Shown: positions 7,440 to 16,156 of the stretch, piece by piece | Numbering within the stretch: position 1 is the first letter of the stretch | Layout of the letters: every line of letters starts with the position of its first letter | Made by a program: the position numbers and the translations under genes | Origin: Bacteroidota bacterium | GTDB taxonomy: Bacteria > Bacteroidota > Bacteroidia > Chitinophagales > LD1 | Direction of reading: 5' to 3' | NCBI GenBank assembly: GCA_016715625.1 | Contig: JADJZU010000007.1 | Span: 62,001 to 126,000 of the forward strand | DNA: 64,000 nt | The notes under the pieces: generated by a model | Database searches by the model: none | What the model was told of the DNA's origin: nothing | The model's input: the letters and a program-made list of their open reading frames with translations, nothing else

Positions 7440-9755
7440 ATGATTAAAGAAATTACTAAACATCTTTCTAAACTGACATTAGCAGTTTTAATACTGCTAA
7501 GTTCAACCGCAGTCTTTGCCGGCACGCAATATGTTGCCAATCCGGGTATTACATTTGTCGATAATCTTACACAATGGAATGCGGCATTTGCAGCAGCGGG
7601 GCCCTCAGCATTACCAGCCTATGATGAGTATTATATCGGTTCGGGCAGTGCGATTATTGTTGGTAAAATTACCGGCACCACCAATAACGTAGACCTCACC
7701 GGTGGTATTGATAAACGGATTATTATTCAGAGCGGTGGCGCTTTAGGATTCAGATCGCAGGGTTTTAATGCCTTGCACCTGTCGCCCGCTTCGGTAGTGG
7801 AAGTGGAACCAAACGGACAGTTGGGTTTTTACTTGTTGATTCCTGCCAACTTTGGCGGTCAGGGCAATTCAGCAGGCTCCGATTGGTATGGAAATACCAA
7901 CGAGTTTCTGTTCTTTACCCCCACTTTCCCGGGCACTCCGGGTGCTACCCCTGCTATCAAAGGACCTTATGTGATAGCGCCTACCGGTTTCGGTACGGTG
8001 TTAGATGTTTCGGATGCGGGTATCCCAGCACTGTCGGCTCCTAAAACCAGAATCTGGAATGGTAGTGCCTTTGATTATGACTGGAACAATGCCAATAACT
8101 GGGCCCCTGTGCAAACGGCCGGTGGTCCGGTGTTTTCTGTTCCATCCGGTACTGACGTAGCGATTATACCTGATTCCAATCAATTGGGCGTACCCACCAT
8201 CAGTTACCCGGAGTTGCAAACACAAAATATAACCGTTCATGATTTGGTAGTGGAAGATGAAGCGTATGTGGGGATTGATTTTGCCAGTTCGCTCAACGTA
8301 ACCGGTGATGTGGTGAATATCGGCACTATCTCACTGCAAGCCGGTGGTGCGTTGAAAGTAGCAGACGCTACCGACTGGGTGGCCAACATAGGCGGAGACT
8401 CTATCGGCTTTCTTTATGTAAACCTCAACCTGGCGGGTCCATCTCCTTGGTTTATGAGTAGTATGTATGTAACCGGAGCACCTTCGGCCTGGGGCTCCAG
8501 TTGCGGTGATGCACAGATTGTGCCTACCGCCTGCGATGCGCCATCGCTGGGCAGCACTACTTTTTGCACCATGGAACTTAACCAGAGCAACACGGCCACT
8601 GCGCTTAACTGTTCTCACTCTTTGTGGAATTATAAATCCAGTGGATTGTTTACCCCCGGCAGAGGTTTCTCGTTGTATGCACCTTCCTTCTCGCCTACAT
8701 GGAGAGGAGCCGACCCGCACACCGATCCGGTATCGTATGGTCCGCTGGGGTATTCCAATCTGGGTAATTTGAATTTGCCGGCCGGTTTTGGTGGCACAGT
8801 TACTCGTGGCTGGCATATGTTGGGCAATCCTTATTCTTGCCCTATTGAACTGACCGCAGCCGACAGAGCCGCTATGGGCTTTGAGGGACAAATGCATTTT
8901 TGGGATAATGGTTCATGGGTAAGTCCTGCTCCGGGTGCTACGGTAACAGTAGCGGTAGGTCAGGGCTTTCAGATGCGCGTAGCCGGTGGCGTTGGTGGCT
9001 CCGCTACTTTTGCCGTCAACGAAGCGCACCGCAAAACAACTACCGGTGTTACCTTCTACAAAACCGAAGAAAACGATGCGTATGTAAACATTACGATTGG
9101 TGATGGCGCATTTACTAATAAGGCTTCTGTTTACTTCGTAGATGGTGCTACCGATGCGTTTGATGGGGCGTATGATGCAAACCGTTTGTTTGGTTTAGTA
9201 GAGCGCCCTTATGTTTACACCATTGAGCAAAACGGAGAGTTTCTTTCTTACAATGCCCTTCCGTTGCTGGTCAGCGGCACGACCAAATCGGTTCCGCTAT
9301 CGGTGCACATTGGTGTAAATGGCACTCACACGCTTACGTTTGATGGTATTGATGCAGCTAACGCTACAGTGGTATTGGAAGATTTAACAAGCGGCAATAT
9401 GTATCCTGTTACCGAAGGATATGTGCACAGTTTTTCAGCTCAAACAAGTGATAATCCAAATCGCTTTGTGTTGCACTTTAGCGCAAACGCAGTTTCCGGT
9501 ATTAAGAACATGAATAATAGCAATGTAACCTTGTTCCCAAATCCTACTACCGGTCGTGCTACTATCATGCTTAATGAAAATCACGGATTCAATAAAGTAA
9601 CGGTTCTGGATTTTTCAGGTAGAGTAGTTTATTCAGAGGCACTTGCTGCATCTGACATGAGCAAAACATTCGAAGTTTCAGGCATGTCAAGCGGTATCTA
9701 TACGGTGAGACTTACCGGAACAACCACCGCTACACAGAAGTTAATTAAACAGTAA
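7440..9755 (+). CDS. Secreted protein with type IX secretion (type A) C-terminal sorting domain
   Basis: The 771-residue product has a signal peptide (hydrophobic ~13-27, ending VFAG). The large middle part is rich in beta strands, Gly, Ser and Thr, and I do not recognise a catalytic domain; segments such as VWNGSAFDYDWNNANNWAP-like text resemble extracellular beta-helix or autotransporter-like surface proteins. The last ~80 residues are a T9SS type A sorting domain: NVTLFPNPTTGRATI, DFSGRVVYSE and GMSSGIYTVRL, with a C-terminal Lys-Gln end. The protein should cross the outer membrane by the type IX system and be attached or released. It follows two Crp-like boxes and is 34 bases from the small sorting substrate downstream, so the two probably share a transcript. 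Confidence 0.88.
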   Translation: MIKEITKHLSKLTLAVLILLSSTAVFAGTQYVANPGITFVDNLTQWNAAFAAAGPSALPAYDEYYIGSGSAIIVGKITGTTNNVDLTGGIDKRIIIQSGGALGFRSQGFNALHLSPASVVEVEPNGQLGFYLLIPANFGGQGNSAGSDWYGNTNEFLFFTPTFPGTPGATPAIKGPYVIAPTGFGTVLDVSDAGIPALSAPKTRIWNGSAFDYDWNNANNWAPVQTAGGPVFSVPSGTDVAIIPDSNQLGVPTISYPELQTQNITVHDLVVEDEAYVGIDFASSLNVTGDVVNIGTISLQAGGALKVADATDWVANIGGDSIGFLYVNLNLAGPSPWFMSSMYVTGAPSAWGSSCGDAQIVPTACDAPSLGSTTFCTMELNQSNTATALNCSHSLWNYKSSGLFTPGRGFSLYAPSFSPTWRGADPHTDPVSYGPLGYSNLGNLNLPAGFGGTVTRGWHMLGNPYSCPIELTAADRAAMGFEGQMHFWDNGSWVSPAPGATVTVAVGQGFQMRVAGGVGGSATFAVNEAHRKTTTGVTFYKTEENDAYVNITIGDGAFTNKASVYFVDGATDAFDGAYDANRLFGLVERPYVYTIEQNGEFLSYNALPLLVSGTTKSVPLSVHIGVNGTHTLTFDGIDAANATVVLEDLTSGNMYPVTEGYVHSFSAQTSDNPNRFVLHFSANAVSGIKNMNNSNVTLFPNPTTGRATIMLNENHGFNKVTVLDFSGRVVYSEALAASDMSKTFEVSGMSSGIYTVRLTGTTTATQKLIKQ

Positions 9756-9789
9756 ACTGCATTAAGCAGAAAAAATAAAAAATACAGCT

Positions 9790-9996
9790 ATGAATAATTT
9801 AAATAAAATACTCGGTTTAACTTTCCTGTTAATGGTAGGTTTTGCATACATAACTAACGCTCAGGTGCCGCCTCCGGGTAACACCACTCCCTCTGCAGTC
9901 CCCATTGATGGAGGAGTGATAAGCATTGTAGGGGCAAGTATTGCTTACGGTGCCAAAAAGCTATACGATAAAAACAAAGCGAAAAAAGGAGAATAA
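9790..9996 (+). CDS. Small PID-CTERM-type exosortase substrate
   Basis: This 68-residue protein begins with a signal peptide (hydrophobic ~8-20, ending TNAQ). A short proline/threonine-rich linker leads to the tripartite C-terminus typical of exosortase targets: the motif PIDGG (residues 38-42), a hydrophobic segment VISIVGASIAYGA and a basic tail KKLYDKNKAKK. It matches, from memory, the PID-CTERM sorting signal of Bacteroidota. The mature part left after cleavage would be only about a dozen residues, so it may be a tiny anchored peptide or lipid-linked tag. It is followed by a terminator (10019) and then the exosortase gene at 10060, a typical dedicated pair. Confidence 0.8.
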   Translation: MNNLNKILGLTFLLMVGFAYITNAQVPPPGNTTPSAVPIDGGVISIVGASIAYGAKKLYDKNKAKKGE

Positions 9997-10018
9997 TTCC
10001 TTTTTATTTTAAACAAAA

Positions 10019-10048
10019 ACCGCTGCTGAAACAGGCAGCGGTTTTTTT
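10019..10048 (+). terminator. Rho-independent terminator between PID-CTERM gene and exosortase gene
   Basis: An 8-bp perfect stem (accgctgc / gcagcggt) with an 8-base loop is followed by seven T. It ends 11 bases before the exosortase ATG, so exosortase expression probably depends on read-through. That would keep enzyme below substrate, which is inference. Confidence 0.85.
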
Positions 10049-10059
10049 ATTTATGCATC

Positions 10060-10629
10060 ATGCTGAGGCAACTGCTGAAAAAAGTTTTTAGTAATGAACT
10101 GCTGATTGAGCCGGCTGAGTTTATCATAAAAGTGGCTATGGTTTATGCTCTGTGGCGTGGGCTTAAATATTGCGGAGAAACATACCCGGGTTTTTTGTGG
10201 GGTGGCTGGGCAGCCTTTTATGACTTTATCGGTAACCTGCTTGCGTATTGTAATTCAGTTATATTAAATGTGATGGGCATTCAGCACATACATGAGAAGA
10301 GAGTAATTATTGTAGCGGGGACCAATGGTATTGAATTCAGCGACTTGTGTTTGGGCATTGCCCCCATGTTTATTTACAGCGGTATTATTCTCGCATTTGG
10401 CACTAATCTGAAAGCTAAACTGTGGTTCATTCCCATGGGTGTATTCTTGATTTTCCTGATTAACGTTTTTCGCTTATTAGCACTCATTCTTATCCAGGCA
10501 CGCTATAACAGTTATTTTGATTTTGCACATGATTACCTTTATGTAGTGGTAACTTACAGTTTGATATTTGTGCTGGTAATGTGGTGGATGAATCGCTGGG
10601 CGTTTGCAGGCGAGGAGAATGCCGGTTAG
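10060..10629 (+). CDS. Exosortase/archaeosortase family transpeptidase
   Basis: The 189-residue integral membrane protein has about five to six hydrophobic helices. The exosortase catalytic residues are all visible: Cys97 in FSDLCLGIAPMFIY, Arg138 in FLINVFRLLAL and His157 in FDFAHDYLYVVV, each near a predicted membrane face. It should cut and transfer the short PID-CTERM-type substrate encoded just upstream (9790) in the inner membrane. The exact exosortase subfamily cannot be fixed without an HMM search. Its TAG stop overlaps the stop of the convergent glycosyltransferase gene (10626-10628). Confidence 0.88.
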   Translation: MLRQLLKKVFSNELLIEPAEFIIKVAMVYALWRGLKYCGETYPGFLWGGWAAFYDFIGNLLAYCNSVILNVMGIQHIHEKRVIIVAGTNGIEFSDLCLGIAPMFIYSGIILAFGTNLKAKLWFIPMGVFLIFLINVFRLLALILIQARYNSYFDFAHDYLYVVVTYSLIFVLVMWWMNRWAFAGEENAG

Positions 10630-11810
10630 GCCTTCTTCATTTTCTTAAATGTTTTTACCACAATGTATGTGGCCGCCCAGGAGATGACGGCCAGTATAGC
10701 CCCTAATGTGAAACTGCCCAATACATATTGCAGAAAATTCTTTTTTGCGCCTTCGAGCGACAGGTGGGTATCGTAGCTCATATGAATGCCTGCACTTCCC
10801 ATCCAGATCATACCGGTTTCGTAACTTAAGAAAACAATAATGGGAATCAGCGGTGGAATACTGATGTTCGAAGCTAAAACGGCTATGCCCTTGTTAAGCT
10901 TGAAAATAAACGCGAACAGCAATACCAGCCACATTTGAAAGCCCCATAAGGGACTAATGCCGAAGAAAACACCGAGTGCTACAGAAGAGGCTTTTACAGA
11001 TGGAGTTTCATGCGGTCGAATCAAATGGTCTTCAAGAAATTGTCTCCAGTTTTTTTTTTTGATTGCTCTGAAAAAATTTCTTGGCTTTATCCAAGCAAAA
11101 GTCCAGAACACCAGGACCGTATTTAAAACGCTGATTCTTGAAAAATCTTTAAACGGTCGGAAATGTGTAATTCGTTCATCAGCCGGAGGGTAGTATACCT
11201 TAACCGGAACGGCAATTACATCCAAACCGCTCCAGGCTCCTCTTACAATTACCTCTATTTCAAATTCATATTTTCTGGTAAAAAAATGAATGTGTTTCAA
11301 TTTCTGTATAGGATATAACCGATATCCGGATTGCGTGTCCGGAAGTTCAATGCCGGTTTCCAGCGTAAACCAGAAGTTGGAGAATTTATTGCCAAAACTA
11401 CTCTTGCCGGGTACCGAGCTCTGATTCATGTTGCGAGCGCCAATGACAATGGCATGATTGTTTTTCTCCAAGGCATCCAGCATGGTAGGCAAATCTTCGG
11501 CAAAATGCTGTCCGTCTGTGTCCAGTGTAATGGCATATTCATACCCCTGCGCTAAGGCAAACGCAAATCCTTGTCGAAGGGCCCAACCTTTGCCTTTATT
11601 TTGTTCGTAGGAGTGGAGTTTGATATTGGGATATTGAGATAGAATTTCGAGCGTGTTATCCGTTGAGCCGTCATTCACCACACAAATATCATTAGTGTAG
11701 GTTGCTACATCCTCTAACACACCCGCTATGGTTTTCGAATTATTGTAGGTAGGAAGTAATACACAGCATTTTAGTTTTTTAAAACGCTGTTGTGTGTTGT
11801 GTTCAGGCAT
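10626..11810 (-). CDS. Family 2 glycosyltransferase with C-terminal DUF2062 membrane domain
   Basis: Residues ~10-240 are a GT-A family 2 glycosyltransferase, with LLPTYNNSKTI, the nucleotide-binding VNDGSTDNT and the metal-binding TLDTDGQH. The last ~150 residues form a DUF2062-type membrane region with GVFFGISPLWGFQMW and several helices. Such GT2-DUF2062 fusions occur in aryl-polyene/flexirubin clusters. I chose ATG at 11810 rather than the longer ATG at 11849, because it overlaps the dehydratase stop by 8 bases and starts just before the GT domain. It probably adds a sugar to, or builds a polyprenyl- or lipid-linked sugar for, the pigment; the donor and acceptor are not known. It is the last gene of the right half of the pigment operon. 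Confidence 0.88.
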   Translation of the reverse strand: MPEHNTQQRFKKLKCCVLLPTYNNSKTIAGVLEDVATYTNDICVVNDGSTDNTLEILSQYPNIKLHSYEQNKGKGWALRQGFAFALAQGYEYAITLDTDGQHFAEDLPTMLDALEKNNHAIVIGARNMNQSSVPGKSSFGNKFSNFWFTLETGIELPDTQSGYRLYPIQKLKHIHFFTRKYEFEIEVIVRGAWSGLDVIAVPVKVYYPPADERITHFRPFKDFSRISVLNTVLVFWTFAWIKPRNFFRAIKKKNWRQFLEDHLIRPHETPSVKASSVALGVFFGISPLWGFQMWLVLLFAFIFKLNKGIAVLASNISIPPLIPIIVFLSYETGMIWMGSAGIHMSYDTHLSLEGAKKNFLQYVLGSFTLGAILAVISWAATYIVVKTFKKMKKA

Positions 11811-12168
11811 GCAGCTGTCCCTTGAATCTGAAAAAGGTTTCTGTATCACTAAAGTAACGAGCGGTGACTGCTATGGTGCTATCATTGGTGATTTCGCGGT
11901 GTATATCAAGTGTAATGGTGGGTGATTTTACCGGATTCAAAAGGGCCAAAAACTTTACCTGACCTGCTTCTTTTACTACATATGGTTTAGCTGTAAGATG
12001 TGATATTACTTCCTCCAAAATCTGAATCTGGCACACGCCCGGCACTACCGGCAAATGCGGAAAATGCCCTTTGAAAATTTCGTGTGCCGGGTTAAAAGAT
12101 ATCTGAACCAAGTCATTTTGATCCTGATGTTGAATGTCATTTATCTGATAGAAGGAACCTAAAAGCAT
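11803..12168 (-). CDS. FabZ/FabA-like 3-hydroxyacyl-ACP dehydratase (hotdog fold)
   Basis: The 121-residue product has a single hotdog domain with the FabZ-type active-site signature FKGHFPHLPVVPGVCQIQ (catalytic His in GHFP, then P-x-x-PG-x-x-Q). It should dehydrate 3-hydroxyacyl-ACP intermediates during polyene chain extension, working with the FabG and ketosynthases of the cluster. It is shorter than housekeeping FabZ (about 140-150 residues). Its TGA overlaps the glycosyltransferase start. A second, more diverged hotdog dehydratase lies at 19624-20067. Confidence 0.82.
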   Translation of the reverse strand: MLLGSFYQINDIQHQDQNDLVQISFNPAHEIFKGHFPHLPVVPGVCQIQILEEVISHLTAKPYVVKEAGQVKFLALLNPVKSPTITLDIHREITNDSTIAVTARYFSDTETFFRFKGQLHA

Positions 12169-12223
12169 ATGGATTGATTGCGGGTGTAAAATACAGAATG
12201 AGTCAAAATATTACAGAAGAAAT

Positions 12224-12859
12224 TCATCGGAGCGTAAAGAGGGAATCTTGTAATGGGCTATTCACCAGTTTGTGCAGGAAGGTGAGTGCAGTATGGTCGC
12301 CCGAGGGTTCATGCATTTCTAAGCGGGCGGCCGTAAAATCTCTTTTGTCTATGATCATTACAATCCGGTTCAAAAAATTCTTCATGCTCTTACCGGTCGG
12401 AGCCAGTTCAATTTTTATCTGCGATTTGCTTTCAAAAAATTTCAGTGAAAAATCTTTGCTCGAAAACAGTTGTCCATTTACGGAACCTGTAATGATATTG
12501 TTGAATTGCTGAAAGAAACGGCTACGATGTATATCCAGTTGTGTGGTTTTTTTACCATCATTCATCATCATTTTACCATCATTCAAAACCAGCACACTTT
12601 TGGTGGGATGTGTATACTCCAACCGGACTTTGTTTTCTTTTTTGTAGCAGAATTTACCTTTAGAAACCGTTGGTTCCGACAGCATGCTCATGTTTTTTTC
12701 CTGCAGAAAATCAGCTTGAAGTGAATTGAACTTTTGCGAAGCCTCTGTAATCTTCTTTTTGATAGCAGTAGCATCTTTTACTTCCACGTATTCTTGCGAA
12801 AACATGCTATGGCAAGAGAAAACGAAGAGAATAGCAAGAAATGGTTTTGTAAATGTCAT
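12224..12859 (-). CDS. LolA-like outer-membrane lipoprotein carrier protein
   Basis: The 211-residue protein has a signal peptide (ending SMFSQ) and a LolA/LolB-type half-barrel pattern: FNSLQADFLQEKN, SKGKFCYKKENKVRLEY, and a DLxxxDF-like region near IIDKRDFTAARLEM. LolA proteins shuttle lipidated cargo through the periplasm. Copies embedded in aryl-polyene/flexirubin clusters probably carry the lipid-linked pigment to the outer membrane. It sits between the deacetylase and the dehydratase, with small gaps, inside the pigment operon. Confidence 0.85.
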   Translation of the reverse strand: MTFTKPFLAILFVFSCHSMFSQEYVEVKDATAIKKKITEASQKFNSLQADFLQEKNMSMLSEPTVSKGKFCYKKENKVRLEYTHPTKSVLVLNDGKMMMNDGKKTTQLDIHRSRFFQQFNNIITGSVNGQLFSSKDFSLKFFESKSQIKIELAPTGKSMKNFLNRIVMIIDKRDFTAARLEMHEPSGDHTALTFLHKLVNSPLQDSLFTLR

Positions 12860-12877
12860 GTTGAATAGCGCTGCAAA

Positions 12878-13651
12878 TCAAACATAAGCTTGTTGATTCA
12901 GCAATTCATCCACTCTTAAAATTTCAAAACCGCGATTGCGTATGCCTTGAATAATTTCCGGCAAAGCATCAATAGTGAAGGGGGCCCAATCGTGGAGTAA
13001 GATGATGTCTCCGTTATTTAATCCGTTAAGCGCTTTCCGTACTACAGCATCTTTACTTTTGGCCGTGGTGTCATAGGTTCTTATGCTCCAACCAATGCAC
13101 AAAAATTTTGCATTCCGCACTACTTTGCCAATCCAGGGGTTAGTTACTCCATAAGGCGGGCGAAAGAAATTCATTTGTTTACCAATGATGTCAAAAACGA
13201 GTTGATTGCAACGGGTCGTGTCCGCTATCATCGACTCTTTTGATTTCATCGAAAACCAAAAGTTGTGCTCATAACTATGATTGCCGACTATATGCTCTTC
13301 TTCCAGCATTTTCATGAGAAGTTCTTCGTTGCCTTGAATGTTTTTACCGATTACAAAAAAGCAGGCTTTTACCTTTTCCCGGTGTAATATCTCGAGTACT
13401 TTATCGGTGTGTTGTTTGCTGGGGCCATCGTCAAAGGTAAGTGCAACAGCCTTTTTGTTTCTATCGCCATGCCAGTGAGCCTTTACATAAAAATCAGATT
13501 GAATAAAATAAGAACCGTAAAAGGATATGCTGATGTATGCAAGGTAAATGATGGGGTAAACCCATATTGGCACCTCGTAGTAAACATCCATTAACAGCAC
13601 CAGTATCGTTAATGCTACGAAGAATATTCTGTTATAAATGTATTTCAGCAT
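12878..13651 (-). CDS. Membrane-anchored polysaccharide deacetylase (CE4/NodB family)
   Basis: The 257-residue protein has two N-terminal hydrophobic segments (about 7-24 and 28-48) and then a NodB/CE4 domain. The motifs are in order: TFDDGP (72-77, metal-binding Asp pair), GNHSYEHN (123-130, metal-binding His pair), RPPYG (164-168) and ILLHDW near the end. It removes N- or O-acyl groups from a sugar polymer or glycolipid in the periplasm. Its start overlaps the end of the preceding ketosynthase-like gene by 7 bases. The substrate may be the glycosylated pigment or its carrier, which is inference from position. Confidence 0.87.
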   Translation of the reverse strand: MLKYIYNRIFFVALTILVLLMDVYYEVPIWVYPIIYLAYISISFYGSYFIQSDFYVKAHWHGDRNKKAVALTFDDGPSKQHTDKVLEILHREKVKACFFVIGKNIQGNEELLMKMLEEEHIVGNHSYEHNFWFSMKSKESMIADTTRCNQLVFDIIGKQMNFFRPPYGVTNPWIGKVVRNAKFLCIGWSIRTYDTTAKSKDAVVRKALNGLNNGDIILLHDWAPFTIDALPEIIQGIRNRGFEILRVDELLNQQAYV

Positions 13652-14694
13652 GCGTGAAAAAGCATGAGGGAATGATACCGCTTATAGGAATTATACACTA
13701 ATACCACTCGTGGGGAGCGTTGTCTGTTTTCAATAATAACAGCATCGGGAACGCTGTTTGTTTTCATCATTTTACACGCTAACCAAAAGCCAAAAGCTGA
13801 TGCGGTCATATACTCACCACAAAGATGCTTATAAGCGGTTATGGTGGATTGTTTGAATAAATCTTGAACGGTTTCGGTGAGTGCATCTTGCTTAGTTGCT
13901 CCGGAATAGCCTAATGCGGCCACATCTATATCCTCTACCTGAAGTTGATGAGCCGTTAAGAAATCTAATATCCAATTGCGCAACTCATCCGCGTTTTCAG
14001 GGTTGAATAAAGTACTGTGACCGGATAAAGAGCCATACGAGTTGGCTGTTTTATCTTTACTCAGAACAAAAAAAGCAGCACCTTCACCCATTATAACTCC
14101 GGGGTTTTCTTTGCTTAAGATATCCGAACTGGTGCAGGGTTCCTGTCGCAGTTCACCCACATGCTTAAACTTGGCGTGTGCAAACTGCCCCACCTCATCA
14201 TACGCTCCAATCAACACACTTTGCTTGCCTTCCTGTAACATAAACGCTGTATCTGTCAAAGCGCTTTCAAACGAAAAACCGCGTTGCGAAAAGGTATTAT
14301 TGTGGGCATGGCAACCACACAGCAATGCAATGTTGGAGCTAACGGTATTATGAGTGCTCAAAATGAAGGAGGTGGGACTCACCACACCTTCCTGCGTTGC
14401 TATAACATCAGCCAAGAATTTTTGGGATAAATCCAATAATCCAAATCCGGTTGCCGTGGAAATGGCTCCGGGAGTTTCTACACCTGCATCGCGCAAAGCA
14501 ATAAGTCCGGCTGTGGTGCCAAACTTTAATAGTCTTCCCATTCTGCGCACTGCACCAGGGTCTAGAAACTTCGTGTAGTCAGGGTCTATGCACAACATTT
14601 TATCGGTGGCATATTCCTTCACTTCCTTCAGAAACTCATCGTTGCGAAAGGTGTTTTGCGGAGAAATGCAACCAATGCCATTGATGTATGTCAT
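13645..14694 (-). CDS. Ketosynthase-like protein without catalytic residues (chain-length-factor-like)
   Basis: The ~349-residue protein has a thiolase/ketosynthase fold pattern (YINGIGCISPQ at the start, LSTHNTVSSNIALLCG, NPGVIMGEGAAFFVLS) but lacks the triad. The nucleophile region reads NTFSQRGFSFESAL with no Cys at the elbow, the first His region reads LGYSGATKQD, and the second reads KHLCGEYMTASAFG. This is what is expected of a chain-length factor or scaffold partner for one of the active ketosynthases in the cluster. I chose ATG at 14694 because it overlaps the upstream TGA (ATGA); an upstream ATG at 14727 is less likely. Confidence 0.82.
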   Translation of the reverse strand: MTYINGIGCISPQNTFRNDEFLKEVKEYATDKMLCIDPDYTKFLDPGAVRRMGRLLKFGTTAGLIALRDAGVETPGAISTATGFGLLDLSQKFLADVIATQEGVVSPTSFILSTHNTVSSNIALLCGCHAHNNTFSQRGFSFESALTDTAFMLQEGKQSVLIGAYDEVGQFAHAKFKHVGELRQEPCTSSDILSKENPGVIMGEGAAFFVLSKDKTANSYGSLSGHSTLFNPENADELRNWILDFLTAHQLQVEDIDVAALGYSGATKQDALTETVQDLFKQSTITAYKHLCGEYMTASAFGFWLACKMMKTNSVPDAVIIENRQRSPRVVLVYNSYKRYHSLMLFHAC

Positions 14695-15890
14695 GCCCGT
14701 GCTTTTGAGAAAATAAGAGAAGAACAATTTCCACCAAAGCCAAATGAGTTACTCATTACATGTTTTACATCCTGATTTTCAAGAAACTTTGTGCAAGGCT
14801 CAAAGTTGAGTTCTTTCATTTTGGTTGTGAATCGCAAGTGCGGAAGAATGATTCCTTTTTCTAAACATAAAATAGAAAACACAGCCTCTACCGCTGCACA
14901 TGCACCCAGGGTGTGGCCGGTAAAAGGTTTGGTAGAACTTACAGGAGGTATGTGGGTTCCAAAAATTTGCTCGATGGCCACACCTTCACTTAAGTCATTG
15001 TTACTGGTTCCCGTGCCGTGAAGGTTGATATAACTTATGTCTTCCGGTTTTAGTCCACTGCTCCGCAATGCGCCACTCATAGCCAGGTAGTTTCCTTTTC
15101 CCTCGGGAGAAGAGGCTGTTTGATGAAAGGCATCATTCGCATTTTCATAGCCGCTTAACTTAGTCAAAGGTTGGGAGGCGAGCGTGGCGGCTACTCTTTC
15201 TGAAACCAGCACAATGTATGCCGCTCCTTCTCCCAGGTTTAATCCTTTCCTGTTTTCATCATATGGTTTGCAGGGCTCGCTGTCTAAAATCATCAAGGAG
15301 TGAAAACCATTTAACGTAAATCTCGAAAATGAGTCGGTGCCACCACATACAGCAATATCTAACTGCCGGCTTTTGATAAGTCTTGCGCCATACATAATTG
15401 CATTGGCAGAAGAAGAGCAAGCGGTACTGATGGTGGTAATGTGGTGTTTGATACCCAATACTTCCGCTACTACCTCTGTGCTGGCGCCACTATCATGATA
15501 GGCTGTTTCGGTAAGTTTTAGCGTTGCGCTATCGGCTAAATATTCTTTGAAAATGTTTTCTGTTTTGTCCATTCCGCCCACCGTATTAGCGGAAATAAAC
15601 CCTGTTTTGTAGCTATCGAACTTTGGTATGGCTGCATCGGCAATAGCTTGACGGGCTGCCAGTAAACTCAAAAAGGTAGTGCGCGAATGTGAAATGTCCA
15701 GCCCTGAAATTTCGGACAATTGCTGGTTTGTGTATTTAACTTCAGCAGCCGGTAGTTTGCCGGCATATCCGGTGGGTAAAATGGTTATTTCCCCCACTCC
15801 GGTTTTATACTTTTTTAGCGAATCGAGTATTTCGGTTACGTTATTGCCAATAGAAGTAATTATGCCTTTTCCGGCAATAAAAATTTCCAT
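14691..15890 (-). CDS. Beta-ketoacyl-ACP synthase (KAS I/II type)
   Basis: This full-length 399-residue ketosynthase has an intact Cys-His-His triad: C158 in ISTACSSSANAI, H291 in NLHGTGTSNND and H326 in KPFTGHTLGACAAVE. It condenses malonyl-ACP with the growing polyene chain. It is followed, with an ATGA overlap, by the triad-less homologue at 13645, so the two probably form a KS-CLF heterodimer. An acyl carrier protein lies 5 bases upstream at 15896. Confidence 0.9.
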   Translation of the reverse strand: MEIFIAGKGIITSIGNNVTEILDSLKKYKTGVGEITILPTGYAGKLPAAEVKYTNQQLSEISGLDISHSRTTFLSLLAARQAIADAAIPKFDSYKTGFISANTVGGMDKTENIFKEYLADSATLKLTETAYHDSGASTEVVAEVLGIKHHITTISTACSSSANAIMYGARLIKSRQLDIAVCGGTDSFSRFTLNGFHSLMILDSEPCKPYDENRKGLNLGEGAAYIVLVSERVAATLASQPLTKLSGYENANDAFHQTASSPEGKGNYLAMSGALRSSGLKPEDISYINLHGTGTSNNDLSEGVAIEQIFGTHIPPVSSTKPFTGHTLGACAAVEAVFSILCLEKGIILPHLRFTTKMKELNFEPCTKFLENQDVKHVMSNSFGFGGNCSSLIFSKARA

Positions 15891-15895
15891 TAAAA

Positions 15896-16156
15896 CTATT
15901 TCGGTTGGTTTTGAGTAATGTACTCAGCAATCGTTTTTACAGACTGAAATATCTTTTGGCCATCAGCTGGGTTCGCTAATTTGAGGCCATACTTCTGCTG
16001 CATAAGCACAATTAGTTCCAGTGCATCAATAGAATCCAACCCCAATCCATCTGGCCCGAAAAGGTTCTGCTCGTTGCATATTTCTTCTGCTTTTACCTGT
16101 TGCAAATTCAGTTGTTCAACTATCTGGTGTTTCAGATTTTGCATTAACTCTTCCAT
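15896..16156 (-). CDS. Acyl carrier protein
   Basis: The 86-residue acidic four-helix protein carries the phosphopantetheine attachment motif GLDSIDALELIV, with Ser42 as the attachment site. It is one of two carriers in the cluster (the other is at 20939). The first ATG (16156) overlaps the preceding gene by 13 bases; an in-frame ATG at 16144 gives a TAATG overlap and is an equally good start. Confidence 0.9.
   Translation of the reverse strand: MEELMQNLKHQIVEQLNLQQVKAEEICNEQNLFGPDGLGLDSIDALELIVLMQQKYGLKLANPADGQKIFQSVKTIAEYITQNQPK

Noticed and set aside
8331..8897. Minus-strand ORF of 188 codons inside the T9SS protein gene
   Set aside because: It lies wholly antisense to a well-supported secreted protein and its product is Arg/Gly-rich low-complexity text without a recognisable fold.
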